A stretch of DNA of 64,000 bases from NCBI RefSeq assembly GCF_037076565.1, contig NZ_AP029028.1:4588001-4652000 (forward strand). Reading direction: 5' to 3'. The position numbers were made by a program, and so were the translations under genes. Below the pieces are notes generated by a model, which made no database searches, had not been told where the DNA came from, and worked only from the letters and a program-made list of their open reading frames with translations. Within the stretch, counting starts at the first letter, position 1. Each line of letters opens with the position of its first letter. The stretch comes from Herbaspirillum sp. DW155. GTDB taxonomy: Bacteria; Pseudomonadota; Gammaproteobacteria; Burkholderiales; Burkholderiaceae_D. Positions 17,201 through 26,751 of the stretch are shown one piece after another.

Positions 17201-20053
17201 TTATGCTAATCCAATACCAATCAGGGCTCTATTAAGGCCATCATTTTGTTCACGTAAGGAACGATAAGCACCTGGCTCCATATTATTTTCACCGAAGAAG
17301 GAAAGCGCACACCATATCTGCAATTCGTCATCACTGAATATCCAGATTAGAACCTGTACCGTGAAGACCGCCAAGGATGCCCAAGCTCCAGCAGACATTA
17401 ACAAGATACGTGCTGCAACAACTTCCATGCCGACAGAGCTCGCCACGCGAGCACTTAGCGCTACGGCGGATCGCGTTACAAGCTGCTTAAAAAATGGTGT
17501 TGAATACGTAAGTGCTGTAGCAAAAGAAAGAGCTGCGCTCAATCCTCCGAGGAAGGCCTTGACACCATATAAAGTAGCAATTTTTATCTGGCCTTCGTCA
17601 TAGTTTTTAAATGTATCTTTAATGTCCAAAACAACTCCAATAGCCGCCGTAGCACTACTCAACACTCCACCAAACAACTTAAGCCGCTGGTAACTCCACA
17701 AGCTGGCACCCTTGTCGAACTCTCCCTTGGCATTCTGCGTCATATTTTTCAGAATGCCTCCGGCCACATCAAACAGACCACTAGTAATGGTCATGCCAGA
17801 GGCCACCAGCCCCCACCAGCTCTTCGCATCCCCTTTTTCTATGCAGGCATGCGCCATCTTGGAGAAATTAACTCCCTCAATGATCATCACCAGCAACGCC
17901 ACACGTACATCTTTGATCGCGGTGGGCGCCTTCTCGCTTTTCTTGAAGTCCTCCCAAGCGCGACGCATGCTTTCAGTCTGCGCATTGCGCATGGCTGGTT
18001 GATCACTGGCCAGAAACGCACGTGCAGTGCGTAAGCGTTCGATGGTCTGCTGCCTGATCACGCCGTCATTCTTGGCCTGCGCCTGAATCAGCTGCAAGGA
18101 ATCCAGCGGGTTGACGAGTGCTCGCACACTCAGCATGTGCTGCACCATCTTTTCGCCAAAATAATCAAGCGTGCTGGCCAACTTGAAGTTCCTCATGATG
18201 GCATCGCCGACCGTCATGATCTTCAGATCGATCCCGAAGGTCTTGATCGGTTTGACCCTGACATTGAATGCCATTGAGCCTTTTTCGGAGGCGGCATTGG
18301 TATTGGCGTTGTAGATGCCAATGGCTTTTTTATAGGTATCAGCCAGGGTCTTCAGGCTCTTTTGACCGATGGCAATCCAATCGACCGTACTCGCCAGGAT
18401 CTTCTTCTCATTGTTTTGCTTGGCCTCCTGCAGGTACGCATCCAACTCGGGCATCGCGTCAATCTGATTCAATGCCATGGCGCGCCAAAGGAGGTTGGTC
18501 TCGGTCGTTTTCATCTCCTTGACCCAAGCAGCGATTTTGTCCTGTCCTACATTGCTATGATTCATGCCAAAGATCGCCCTGCCCACCTGATCATCGAACA
18601 CCACGCCGTCGCTCACGCTCTTTCCGTGGAACTCGGTAAACGCATCGATCAGGTTCTTCGCTTCAAGCCAGCTCACCAAATCTCCCGTTCGGTCGTTGGC
18701 GATCTTCGTTATGTCGTCCTGGAAAGCCGCATAATTTTTCTTGAACTCCGTATAGCGCTTCTTATCCAGCTTCTTTTCGTATTTTGACCAAGCGCTGGTT
18801 CTCGCACCCTCGATATTGCTGGTGGCATTCCTGTCCCGCGTTCTTACGAAGTCATCGGCCTGCTTGCGCAACTTTGCCAATTCAACGCTACGCTGAGGTT
18901 CTGGCATCGTATTCACATGATCAAGATAGGTCGGTTGGATAACGACCGTCGGAACTTGCTTCTGCTTCAGTTCATCAATGAAGTCGCTAATTTCGTTGGC
19001 CTTGGCCTGTTCCGCAGGAGGCAGCGTGGACGCATACTTGCGCCGGCCACTGGTATCGGGCTGAGGCATGTTGTGGCTCTTCATGTCTTGCTGAAAGCTG
19101 TCCTGCGCATCGGCTGCTCGCTGGCCCAAGACCTCCTTGAGACCGTCGATGGCCATCATCGCCGAGACCTCCATCTGCAGCTCTTCCATGTATTTCTCGG
19201 AGCAGCCAACGACATCATTGCGAAAACCGTTGAGTTCGTGAACGATGCCCACCGCATCCCACACACCCATGACCAGCGGCAGGTAGTCTTTTCCTTTTGA
19301 ATTCTTCCCGATCTCGGCCATGAGCTTGGCAACCGGCTCACTCTGCCCACTTCGCTCAATGGCTGTATAAAGGGTACTCTGCTTCTTGAGTACGTCAGCA
19401 AAGTAGCTTCCGTTCCTGGCAGGACGGCTGATCTTCGGTACCGCTTTCTGATTCAGGCTGTCGGCTCGGAAGCCTGGCTTGTATTCAAGAATCTGCTCAA
19501 TGTTTGCCTTTATTGCAGGCAACCCATGGCGATAGCCGCCGGCGGTGACCCAGGTCGCAGGCAGGAAAGTCTGCATGCGCCGGTCACGCAGTTTGGCGTC
19601 CTTCTCGAAGTCTGCCAGCGTCTCGGCACTCCAGATATGCTCCGAGAAAGCGATCCAGACACGCTTACATTTCTCGGGGGATTCAATCGTGATGACCGAG
19701 GCCGAAAGATTGTGGCCGTTACGTGAGCACTGCGGCTCCTCAAGCACGGCCTTGATGGCGCTGGCAGAAGGCATCTTCCACAAGGTACCCGCTTCGGAGA
19801 CACCGTACACCTCCCACTTGATGTGACTGCCGCGCGGATGCTTCTCATGAAACACGTAAAGAAATCCAGCCCTCAACGCGCGCAGCGCATATTTGTGGTG
19901 GTTCAGCTTGACGCTAGTCACCTTGTTGCCCATGGGGCTTGGTACGGCAGCATCGATATCCATGGGCACCACCGCATAGCGTGCTGGCAGGATGGCCAGC
20001 CCACTCTTGTTGCAGTTGGGGCAAGTCGGATTCTGTGGATTGGTGCAAGCCAT
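17201..20053 (-). CDS. VasX-like pore-forming T6SS effector (BTH_I2691-type N-terminus)
   Basis: 950 residues. The N-terminal domain (MACTNPQNPTCPNCNKSGLAILPARYAVVP, then LRALRAGFLYVFHE) is the conserved delivery region shared by VasX-type effectors, with a Cys-x2-Cys pair near residues 11-14. A long helical middle (about 250-650) follows. The C-terminal third carries several hydrophobic segments (SGMTITSGLFDVAGGI, AFLGGLSAALSFATALTY, ILLMSAGAWASLAVFTVQVLIWIF), consistent with membrane insertion. There is no Sec signal. It follows vgrG and a DUF4123 adaptor with a 3-base gap, the standard order for a VgrG cargo. Residues near 540-610 are repeated in the fragment at 12766-13083. The toxic mechanism is by family analogy. 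Confidence 0.87.
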   Translation of the reverse strand: MACTNPQNPTCPNCNKSGLAILPARYAVVPMDIDAAVPSPMGNKVTSVKLNHHKYALRALRAGFLYVFHEKHPRGSHIKWEVYGVSEAGTLWKMPSASAIKAVLEEPQCSRNGHNLSASVITIESPEKCKRVWIAFSEHIWSAETLADFEKDAKLRDRRMQTFLPATWVTAGGYRHGLPAIKANIEQILEYKPGFRADSLNQKAVPKISRPARNGSYFADVLKKQSTLYTAIERSGQSEPVAKLMAEIGKNSKGKDYLPLVMGVWDAVGIVHELNGFRNDVVGCSEKYMEELQMEVSAMMAIDGLKEVLGQRAADAQDSFQQDMKSHNMPQPDTSGRRKYASTLPPAEQAKANEISDFIDELKQKQVPTVVIQPTYLDHVNTMPEPQRSVELAKLRKQADDFVRTRDRNATSNIEGARTSAWSKYEKKLDKKRYTEFKKNYAAFQDDITKIANDRTGDLVSWLEAKNLIDAFTEFHGKSVSDGVVFDDQVGRAIFGMNHSNVGQDKIAAWVKEMKTTETNLLWRAMALNQIDAMPELDAYLQEAKQNNEKKILASTVDWIAIGQKSLKTLADTYKKAIGIYNANTNAASEKGSMAFNVRVKPIKTFGIDLKIMTVGDAIMRNFKLASTLDYFGEKMVQHMLSVRALVNPLDSLQLIQAQAKNDGVIRQQTIERLRTARAFLASDQPAMRNAQTESMRRAWEDFKKSEKAPTAIKDVRVALLVMIIEGVNFSKMAHACIEKGDAKSWWGLVASGMTITSGLFDVAGGILKNMTQNAKGEFDKGASLWSYQRLKLFGGVLSSATAAIGVVLDIKDTFKNYDEGQIKIATLYGVKAFLGGLSAALSFATALTYSTPFFKQLVTRSAVALSARVASSVGMEVVAARILLMSAGAWASLAVFTVQVLIWIFSDDELQIWCALSFFGENNMEPGAYRSLREQNDGLNRALIGIGLA
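18206..18480. repeat. Toxin-internal copy of the ~270-bp direct repeat
   Basis: It matches 12811-13083 at high identity in the same orientation. It encodes the part of the toxin just before the hydrophobic C-terminal third. Confidence 0.85.
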
Positions 20054-20056
20054 GAT

Positions 20057-21001
20057 TCAAACCTCGTGATGCAGATGGAGAGACAGGCGGTCGGCACTGT
20101 CTCCGAATACCTCTTCGAGCGCTCCACCGTAGAATTCACCGACACGCGTCTTTTCCCATACCGGCGCGAGCGCAGCATGCAAATGGAAATGCGTACCAAT
20201 TTCCAGGGCGTGCCGTGCGAACAATGCACGATCCGGTGAGTCGGTGATGCCGTATTCAGTGGCTCTTTCCAAACTATTCAGTACATGCTGATGCCAGCCA
20301 GGGCGCGTCGATAGACGGCTACGCCATGCTTCGTTCTGTCCACACAGGGCGAGCCAGGCAGCGTGAACGACCGCATAATCTTCCACCTCGTTCCATTGCT
20401 TGGCGGTCAGCGTCAGGGATGCGCTCTCTCGCAGCGGCTGGTGATCATCGATAGACTGATGCAGCAGATCGCCATCGCGTCCGACTGACATGATGTGCAA
20501 CGCTGGCCCCAGCAGGACGCGGCGCTGCTGAGAGTCGAGCGCAGGCCAAAGCCATTCGCGCACCCCCGGATCATGAAATCGCAGCAACTTGGCCTGCCCG
20601 TTGCGGTAATGGACGTGGCAGGTCCGAGCCCAGTAAGTCGCCAGCTCGCGCGCCGAGCATGGGGCTGCCACCCAGCCGCACACCGGCTGGCCATTCATTT
20701 GCTGCAAGCTATCCAGAGTCCATGCGTTGGCAGCCAACTCCACGGTGCGAGCCAGCACAGTGCCATCCTGAAAGCGGGACAGATCGAGCTCAACCAGGTA
20801 AGGAGCATAGCGCTGGTCAAAGCGTGGATGCATTACCGGCACCGGTACTTTCCGGGTTCCTACAAGCTCATCTGTCTCGAATGGATCACCCTGGGCGGGG
20901 TTGATCCAGGCGATGCAGGGCTCGTCTTGAAATCGGGAATGCAAAGCCCGAATATGCGAATCCCACACAGGCGTTGCGATAACTGTGTTGTTCTCTTCCA
21001 T
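20057..21001 (-). CDS. DUF4123 adaptor/chaperone (Tap/TEC type)
   Basis: 314 residues from the ATG at 21001; a longer frame reaches 21070 inside vgrG but has no support. Family features are the N-terminal strand region (CIAWINPAQGDPFE), the HPRFDQRYAPYLVELDL segment, GWVAAPCSARELATYWA and the central RFHDPGVREWLWPAL motif, which is the diagnostic DUF4123 DPR/W patch. DUF4123 proteins bind a specific effector and load it onto its VgrG before firing; they act in the cytoplasm and are not secreted. It sits exactly between vgrG and the VasX-like toxin, with gaps of 11 and 3 bases, so this toxin is its likely client. Confidence 0.88.
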   Translation of the reverse strand: MEENNTVIATPVWDSHIRALHSRFQDEPCIAWINPAQGDPFETDELVGTRKVPVPVMHPRFDQRYAPYLVELDLSRFQDGTVLARTVELAANAWTLDSLQQMNGQPVCGWVAAPCSARELATYWARTCHVHYRNGQAKLLRFHDPGVREWLWPALDSQQRRVLLGPALHIMSVGRDGDLLHQSIDDHQPLRESASLTLTAKQWNEVEDYAVVHAAWLALCGQNEAWRSRLSTRPGWHQHVLNSLERATEYGITDSPDRALFARHALEIGTHFHLHAALAPVWEKTRVGEFYGGALEEVFGDSADRLSLHLHHEV

Positions 21002-21012
21002 TCTGTTGTGCC

Positions 21013-23913
21013 CTACAGCGTCTGGATAGCGGCCATCGCGGCACTGGCGTCCTGACTGGTCTGGGAGCACCCCTTGACGTCGCCGCTGGCCATAGACAAA
21101 GACGAGGTGCTACTGGCCGGCCCCGTCAACTCCTTGGCACTCGCCTTGAACTCCATCGCCCCCGGCCCATGCACCTCGATGTTGCCGCCCTCCAGTTTCA
21201 GCCACGCACCCTGCGCACTGAACTGCACATGCTGCTTGCCCGTGATCTGCACATCCTGCCCCACACTGGCTACGGTCAACTGCTTGGCCGATGTCAGCAT
21301 GGTCTTTCCCGCCTGGCTCTGCACGCTGACCTTGCCCGACGCCGCATGCAGGGCCATGCCGGCATCCTGAACCGGCTTGCTGGCATCACTGGCCTTGCCA
21401 TAGGTGAAGAGACTGATGCCCGATTTGGCCAGATGATGCAGATTGCCCTGGGCAATCTGGTTGATGTCCTTGCCTGCCGTGATGCTGGTGGTCACACCTG
21501 CAGCCAGGATGGCGCTGGTCGGAGTGGCCGCAGCGATACCGGCCGGGCTGGAGAGTTGCAATTGTGGTGCGCTGAAAGCCGTCGCGGCGCTTGAGCCTGA
21601 TTCACCACCATCGTCACCACCACCGTTGCCTGCCGAAGCCGTGGCGCTCGCCTTGAGCACCTCGATGGACTCCGCCAGAGACTCCACGGCGGGCAACTTG
21701 CCCGCTTCAGCCTCACCGTCGAGTTTGGCATTGTGCTTCTGCGCCGTCTCGGCCAGTTGCTTCTGCTTCTCCACGCTGTCCGCAAGCTGCGAGAGCGCGC
21801 CACGCACATCCAGCTGCGCGGCCGCGCTCTTCTCCGTTGACAGCAGCAATCCCTGTCCTCCACGCACGGCCGCACTGTAGCGCGTCTTCAGCTCGAAACC
21901 TTGTCCGGTCGTGGCCAGGCGCTGGTTGTCAGTCTGCTGGCGCAACAGGCCCAGATTGAGTTCGCTGGCACCGTCGTGGCTGTCCGCATGCTGCTGCAGC
22001 GAAGCGCGCGACTGGCCGGGCGTGTCGTCGAACACCAGCTGATTGTAGGCCCCACCACCGCTCTGGCTGGCGCCCAGCGCCTGGGTCTTGATACCCGAGA
22101 GGACGGCCGCATGCTGGTGCCCCTCACTGTCGCCAGGAAACCAGGCGGGCGCATTGCCAGTGGCCGCACCCGCCCCCTGCCCGACCTGGTTGCCCTGGGC
22201 ATTGTCCTGGCCACGGCCGTTGTACAAGGTGCCGATGACCACGGGGCGGTCGATATCACCTTCGATGAAGTCGATCAGGACTTCCTGCCCCACACGGGGT
22301 ACCGCCTGGCCGCCCCAATTGGCGCCCGCCGTGGGCGCGATGCCTGCCAACACGCGCACCCACGTGCCCGATTGTTCATTGGCGGGCGCGCCCACGTGAC
22401 CATCCGGTGCCGGCGAGCTCAGGCCGCTATGGCTGCGCTCGCCGCGCTGCCAGTGGAATTGCACGCGAATGCGGTTGTCGCGGTCGGTATGCACCGGTTG
22501 TCCCTGCGCGCCCACGACGACGGCGGTCTGCTGGCCGCTCGCGGCGGGCTTGGGAAGGAGCCGATTACCCTCGGCATCGGTCACCAGTGGACGATAAGGA
22601 ACTTTGTTGCGAATGGCTTCGAAGCGATTACGGTAGACCGGTCGCACTTCTCCGCGAGCAGGCTGCAAGGCGGTATCGAGCAGGCTGGCCGTGCCGCCAT
22701 CCTCGTCCAGACTGGCTTCGCCCAGCAGTCGCATGGCTTCAGCCTTGAGGTCGGCGTTGAGATTGTTATGCGCCTGATGGACCACACGCAGCAGCACGAA
22801 CTGATCATCTGCACTGCCACCATGGTCGTAATGACCAGTCAGGGTAAAGGTCGTTCCGGGTGAGAGACTGCGCACGGTGCCCGTTCCGGTGAAGACTTCA
22901 TTACGCGCCTCAATGGCCTGCATCTGGTTGCGCGCCTGGCGCTCGGCCTGGGCACGGTTTTCGTTGGCATACACGCCGGGCGCATCGCGCAGGGCCAGTA
23001 CCAGGCCGCCCGGCGCCGCATCGCCACCGCCATCGCCTTTATCGCCGCCTGCACTGCTCATGCTGCTCGCTTCCCGCACAGCGGCCTGGCGATAGTCCCA
23101 GGTCAGGATCTCGATTGCATTGCTCTGCCAGCGCCGAACGCTGCGCCAGCGGTCGATGCTGTCCTCGGGCATGACCGCGCCGGGCTGGCTGAAGGCGATC
23201 CGCTCGCGTGCATTGGGCTTGAAGCTGCCGTTGTGGTCGGCGATGACCACCGTATGCATCCCCAGACTGGCACCGCTCGTATCGCCAGTGTGCTCGATGT
23301 AGTAGAACAAGCCTTCCTCGGTCAGCAGGCGGTTGACGAAGGCCAGATCGGTTTCCTGATACTGGGTGGTCAGGCTGCGCCTGGCATACACCGAGGCATC
23401 CTGCAGGTCCAGTCGCCAGGCGGGCTGCAGCTTGCCTTCTCCCTGGTAGTCACGAAAGACCGATTCGATGATGTCCGGGACCGTCATGTCCTGGAACACG
23501 GCACTGTCTCGCCGGTGCCGCAGGAAAGCCAGCCACGGCTCGATGGTCAGCACGTAACGCGCCATACCGCCGTTGGCCCCCTCCATCCGGCAATCGGTGA
23601 CGTGGCCATGGAAGGAACGCGGAGCACCGTCCGTGTCCAGTTCGAGCAGCACCGCTTGTCCCAGCAGCTGGCGCAGCGAAATAGTGGCGTTCAGGCTAAG
23701 GCAGGAGAGTTGAAGACGATAGCCCGCGATGGCGGCATCGAGACGGCTGCCATCGATGCCCTCCTGAACCGGACTGATCGCTTCGACGGCCTGCAATTTT
23801 TCCGCCATCAGCGTATCCGCACCCAGGTCCGCGCCTGATGTCATGTACAGGCGCATCACCCGCGTGGATTGGTTCCAAGCGCCTGCCAGGGCGGCAATGG
23901 CCGAGGTGATCAT
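21013..23913 (-). CDS. vgrG: VgrG (TssI) spike protein with DUF2345 extension
   Basis: 966 residues. The N-terminal gp27-like part has QYQETDLAFVNRLLTEEGLFYYIEH. The OB-fold/gp5-like part has RIRVQFHWQRGERSHSG and ANWGGQAVPRVGQEVLIDFIEGDIDRPVVIG. The C-terminal DUF2345 beta-helix region has the typical short strands (ITAGKDINQIAQGNLHH, GKQHVQFSAQGAWLKLEGGN). There is a Gly/Ala-rich, partly coiled-coil insertion at about residues 700-800. The end (MASGDVKGCSQTSQDASAAM) carries no toxin domain. Immediately downstream are the DUF4123 adaptor and the VasX-like toxin, its likely cargo. The gene ends 11 bases before the adaptor start. Confidence 0.94.
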   Translation of the reverse strand: MITSAIAALAGAWNQSTRVMRLYMTSGADLGADTLMAEKLQAVEAISPVQEGIDGSRLDAAIAGYRLQLSCLSLNATISLRQLLGQAVLLELDTDGAPRSFHGHVTDCRMEGANGGMARYVLTIEPWLAFLRHRRDSAVFQDMTVPDIIESVFRDYQGEGKLQPAWRLDLQDASVYARRSLTTQYQETDLAFVNRLLTEEGLFYYIEHTGDTSGASLGMHTVVIADHNGSFKPNARERIAFSQPGAVMPEDSIDRWRSVRRWQSNAIEILTWDYRQAAVREASSMSSAGGDKGDGGGDAAPGGLVLALRDAPGVYANENRAQAERQARNQMQAIEARNEVFTGTGTVRSLSPGTTFTLTGHYDHGGSADDQFVLLRVVHQAHNNLNADLKAEAMRLLGEASLDEDGGTASLLDTALQPARGEVRPVYRNRFEAIRNKVPYRPLVTDAEGNRLLPKPAASGQQTAVVVGAQGQPVHTDRDNRIRVQFHWQRGERSHSGLSSPAPDGHVGAPANEQSGTWVRVLAGIAPTAGANWGGQAVPRVGQEVLIDFIEGDIDRPVVIGTLYNGRGQDNAQGNQVGQGAGAATGNAPAWFPGDSEGHQHAAVLSGIKTQALGASQSGGGAYNQLVFDDTPGQSRASLQQHADSHDGASELNLGLLRQQTDNQRLATTGQGFELKTRYSAAVRGGQGLLLSTEKSAAAQLDVRGALSQLADSVEKQKQLAETAQKHNAKLDGEAEAGKLPAVESLAESIEVLKASATASAGNGGGDDGGESGSSAATAFSAPQLQLSSPAGIAAATPTSAILAAGVTTSITAGKDINQIAQGNLHHLAKSGISLFTYGKASDASKPVQDAGMALHAASGKVSVQSQAGKTMLTSAKQLTVASVGQDVQITGKQHVQFSAQGAWLKLEGGNIEVHGPGAMEFKASAKELTGPASSTSSLSMASGDVKGCSQTSQDASAAMAAIQTL

Positions 23914-24009
23914 GGCCGCACCGTTTCTGGTTGCATTGGATCAGTGGCGACGCACGCCAGATGAAGGAAAGGGGAAGAACACGTCATGGTCTTGATCACT
24001 TCGTGAGGC

Positions 24010-26679
24010 TTACTGGATGGTGTATTTGAAATCGCCCTTCTTGCTGGCCGATACCTTGATGCGGCTGATGCCCTGCCCTTCGGCCATGCGCGCCAGAACG
24101 CTTTCGGCGATCTCCGGCAAAAGGCTGCCGTTAAGAATGTTGTCCACATTGCGTGCGCCCGAATCGACCTCGGTGCAGCGCGCCAGCACGGCCTCAACCA
24201 GTGCCTTGTCGTAGCTGAACTCGGCCTTGTGATTCTCTGCAATGCGCTTGGCGATGCGTGCCAGCTTGAGCTTGATGATCTCGACCAGCACCTCGTCGGC
24301 GATCGGATAGTAGGGAATGACCTTCAACCGTCCCAGGAACGCCGGCTTGAACGCCTTGACCAGCTGCGGGCGGATCAGGGCGTCGAGTTCATCGGGTGTC
24401 GGCAATTCCTCCGGGGTCTTGTTGAGGCAGGCCTGCATCATCTGCGACGACGCCACATTGCTGGTGAGGATGATGATGGTGTTCTTGAAGTCGATCTCGC
24501 GCCCTTCGCCATCATCCATCACGCCTTTGTCGAAGACCTGGAAGAACAGCTCCAGGACGTCCGGGTGGGCTTTTTCCACCTCGTCGAGCAGCACCACGCT
24601 GTAGGGATTGCGCCGCACCGCCTCGGTCAGCACACCACCTTCGCCATAGCCGACGTAGCCCGGTGGCGAACCCTTGAGGCCGGAGACGGTGTGCGCTTCC
24701 TGGTATTCACTCATGTTGATGGTGATCAGTTTGCGTTCACCGCCGTAGAGCACATCGGCCAGCGCCAGCGCCGTCTCGGTCTTGCCGACGCCGGACGGCC
24801 CTACGAACAGAAACACGCCCTTGGGCTTGCCGGGGTCATCCAGATTGGCGCGCGAGGTGCGTACGCGCTGGGCCACGGCGGAGGTGGCCTGCGGCTGCCC
24901 CAGCACACGCTCGCGCAGCAGGTCGTCCAGGCCCAGCACGGTCTTGATTTCATCTTTGACCATCTTGCCCAGCGGGATGCCGGTCCAACCAGCCACGATC
25001 TCGGCGACCACTTGCCCATCCACCTGGACCGGGACCATCGGCGCCTCACCCTGCTGCTCCTTGAGCTCGTCCAGCAATTGCTTCAGTTCAGCACGCGCGG
25101 TTTCTGCGTCCGAGGCTGCAGCGCCATCCTTGTTGGCGTCTTCCAGCGCAGTCCGGGCTTGCTGGATGCGTTCGTTGAGTTCGCGCTCCTGCTGCCAGCG
25201 CGTTTGCAGATCTCGCTGTTCGGCCAGGGCGGCAGCATGCTGTTTCTGCAGATCGGCCAATCGCGCCTGATGCGGCGAACCGCTGGCTGTCTCGCGCTGA
25301 AGGGCGGAGATCTCCGCATCCAGACGTTCCAGTCGGCGAGTGACGGCTTCCAGCAACGCGGGCGTGGCATTCTGCCCCAGCGCCACCTTGGCGCAAGCGG
25401 TATCGAGCACACTGATGGCCTTGTCAGGCAGCTGACGGCCGCTGATGTAGCGGTGTGAAAGGCGGACGGCTTCGGTGATGGCTTCGTCATAGACACGCAC
25501 GCCAAAGTGCTTTTCCATGAGCGGGGCCATGGCGCGCAACATGGCGCAGGCCACCTCCTCGGTCGGTTCTTCGACCTTGATGACCTGGAAACGCCGGGCC
25601 AGCGCTGCATCCTTTTCGAAGTACTTCTTGTATTCGCTCCAGGTGGTGGCAGCGATGGTACGCAGCTCGCCACGCGCGAGGGCCGGCTTGAGCAGATTGG
25701 CCGCATCGTTCTGCCCGGCCTGGCCACCGGCGCCGATCATGGTGTGCGCCTCATCGATGAAGAGGATGATGGGATGCGGGCTCTTCTTGACTTCATCGAT
25801 CACGTTCTTGAGGCGATTCTCGAACTCGCCCTTGACGCTGGCCCCGGCCTGCAGCAGGCCCATGTCCAGCGTATGGATCTCCACGCCCTGCAAGGGCTGC
25901 GGCACGTCGCCCTGAACGATGCGCAGCGCCAGCCCCTCGACCACGGCAGTCTTGCCCACGCCGGCTTCGCCGGTCAGGATGGGATTGTTCTGACGGCGCC
26001 GCAGCAGGATGTCGACGGCCTGGCGGATCTCGGCATCGCGCCCTATGACCGGATCGATCTTGCCATCGCGGGCGCGCTGGGTCAGCGGCGTGGTGTACTG
26101 GTCCAGCGCAGGCGTCTTCGAGGCGGTACGCTGCTTGAGTTCGCCCACCGGATCGCCGCCATGCTCTGCATCATCGTGTGTGTCGGCATTTCCCGTCGCG
26201 GGCGACTCGATGGAGCCTTCAGCAAGCCGGTGCAGGTCATGCTTGAGCTCGTCCACCTTGAATTTGGCGAATAGTTTGGAGCCACGATAAGCCAGTTGAG
26301 ACAGTTCGCTCTGTGTCAACAGTGCCAGCAAGAGATGTCCGCTGCGGATGGAGGGATTGCCACCCTCCAGCGATGCGATCAGCCAGCCGTGTTCAAACAG
26401 CGTCTGCAGGTGCGGCGACAGAACGGGGGTGCGGGTATTGCCGTTCTTGAAGGTGGCAATCTCGCGCTCAAGATCGGCTTGCAGGCTGTCGGTACTGATG
26501 CCGCTACGGCGCGCGATCAGGCTGAAGTCGGATTGCGGCTGTTCGAGCAGCGCCAGGAACAGATGCTCCAGGTCGACTTCATACTGGCCGCGCGACATGC
26601 ACAGCGTGGCCGCACGCTCAGTGGCCAGGCGCGCGGTGTCGTTGAGTTTGCTGATGAGGGATTTGAGGTTGATGCCCAT
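24010..26679 (-). CDS. clpV: ClpV (TssH) AAA+ ATPase for sheath disassembly
   Basis: 889 residues, the usual ClpV length. A double Clp-N domain (residues about 10-150) is followed by a first AAA+ module with Walker A GEAGVGKT (237-244) and the LFIDEAHTM Walker B. A coiled-coil middle domain (about 430-560, RLERLDAEISALQRE) follows, then a second AAA+ module with GPSGVGKTET (near 627) and VVLLDEVEKAHPDV. ClpV unfolds TssC in contracted sheaths so that the TssB/TssC subunits can be reused. It is the last tss gene of the minus-strand operon. The start ATG at 26679 gives the family N-terminus (MGINLKSLISKLNDTARLATERA). Confidence 0.97.
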   Translation of the reverse strand: MGINLKSLISKLNDTARLATERAATLCMSRGQYEVDLEHLFLALLEQPQSDFSLIARRSGISTDSLQADLEREIATFKNGNTRTPVLSPHLQTLFEHGWLIASLEGGNPSIRSGHLLLALLTQSELSQLAYRGSKLFAKFKVDELKHDLHRLAEGSIESPATGNADTHDDAEHGGDPVGELKQRTASKTPALDQYTTPLTQRARDGKIDPVIGRDAEIRQAVDILLRRRQNNPILTGEAGVGKTAVVEGLALRIVQGDVPQPLQGVEIHTLDMGLLQAGASVKGEFENRLKNVIDEVKKSPHPIILFIDEAHTMIGAGGQAGQNDAANLLKPALARGELRTIAATTWSEYKKYFEKDAALARRFQVIKVEEPTEEVACAMLRAMAPLMEKHFGVRVYDEAITEAVRLSHRYISGRQLPDKAISVLDTACAKVALGQNATPALLEAVTRRLERLDAEISALQRETASGSPHQARLADLQKQHAAALAEQRDLQTRWQQERELNERIQQARTALEDANKDGAAASDAETARAELKQLLDELKEQQGEAPMVPVQVDGQVVAEIVAGWTGIPLGKMVKDEIKTVLGLDDLLRERVLGQPQATSAVAQRVRTSRANLDDPGKPKGVFLFVGPSGVGKTETALALADVLYGGERKLITINMSEYQEAHTVSGLKGSPPGYVGYGEGGVLTEAVRRNPYSVVLLDEVEKAHPDVLELFFQVFDKGVMDDGEGREIDFKNTIIILTSNVASSQMMQACLNKTPEELPTPDELDALIRPQLVKAFKPAFLGRLKVIPYYPIADEVLVEIIKLKLARIAKRIAENHKAEFSYDKALVEAVLARCTEVDSGARNVDNILNGSLLPEIAESVLARMAEGQGISRIKVSASKKGDFKYTIQ

Positions 26680-26707
26680 GCTGCTCTTCCTTCCTGCTGG
26701 TGGTGGT

Positions 26708-26726
26708 GACGGCCGCGGCGGCCGTC
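26708..26726. repeat. GC-rich inverted repeat between tssG and clpV
   Basis: Perfect 8-bp arms GACGGCCG / CGGCCGTC with a CGG loop, in the 72-base gap between tssG and clpV. There is no T-run on the minus strand, so it is not a classical terminator. It could be an RNA-processing or attenuation hairpin that lowers clpV output; that is conjecture. Confidence 0.55.
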
Positions 26727-26751
26727 CTGGTTTTTGTACTTTTCGTTCACG

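Noticed and set aside
20057-21070. Longer start (21070) for the DUF4123 adaptor
   Set aside because: It would overlap the 3' end of vgrG and add 23 residues without family similarity; the ATG at 21001 gives the normal start.
24229-26274. Large plus-strand frames opposite clpV (409 and 255 codons)
   Set aside because: clpV is unambiguous on the minus strand; the plus frames are compositional shadows.
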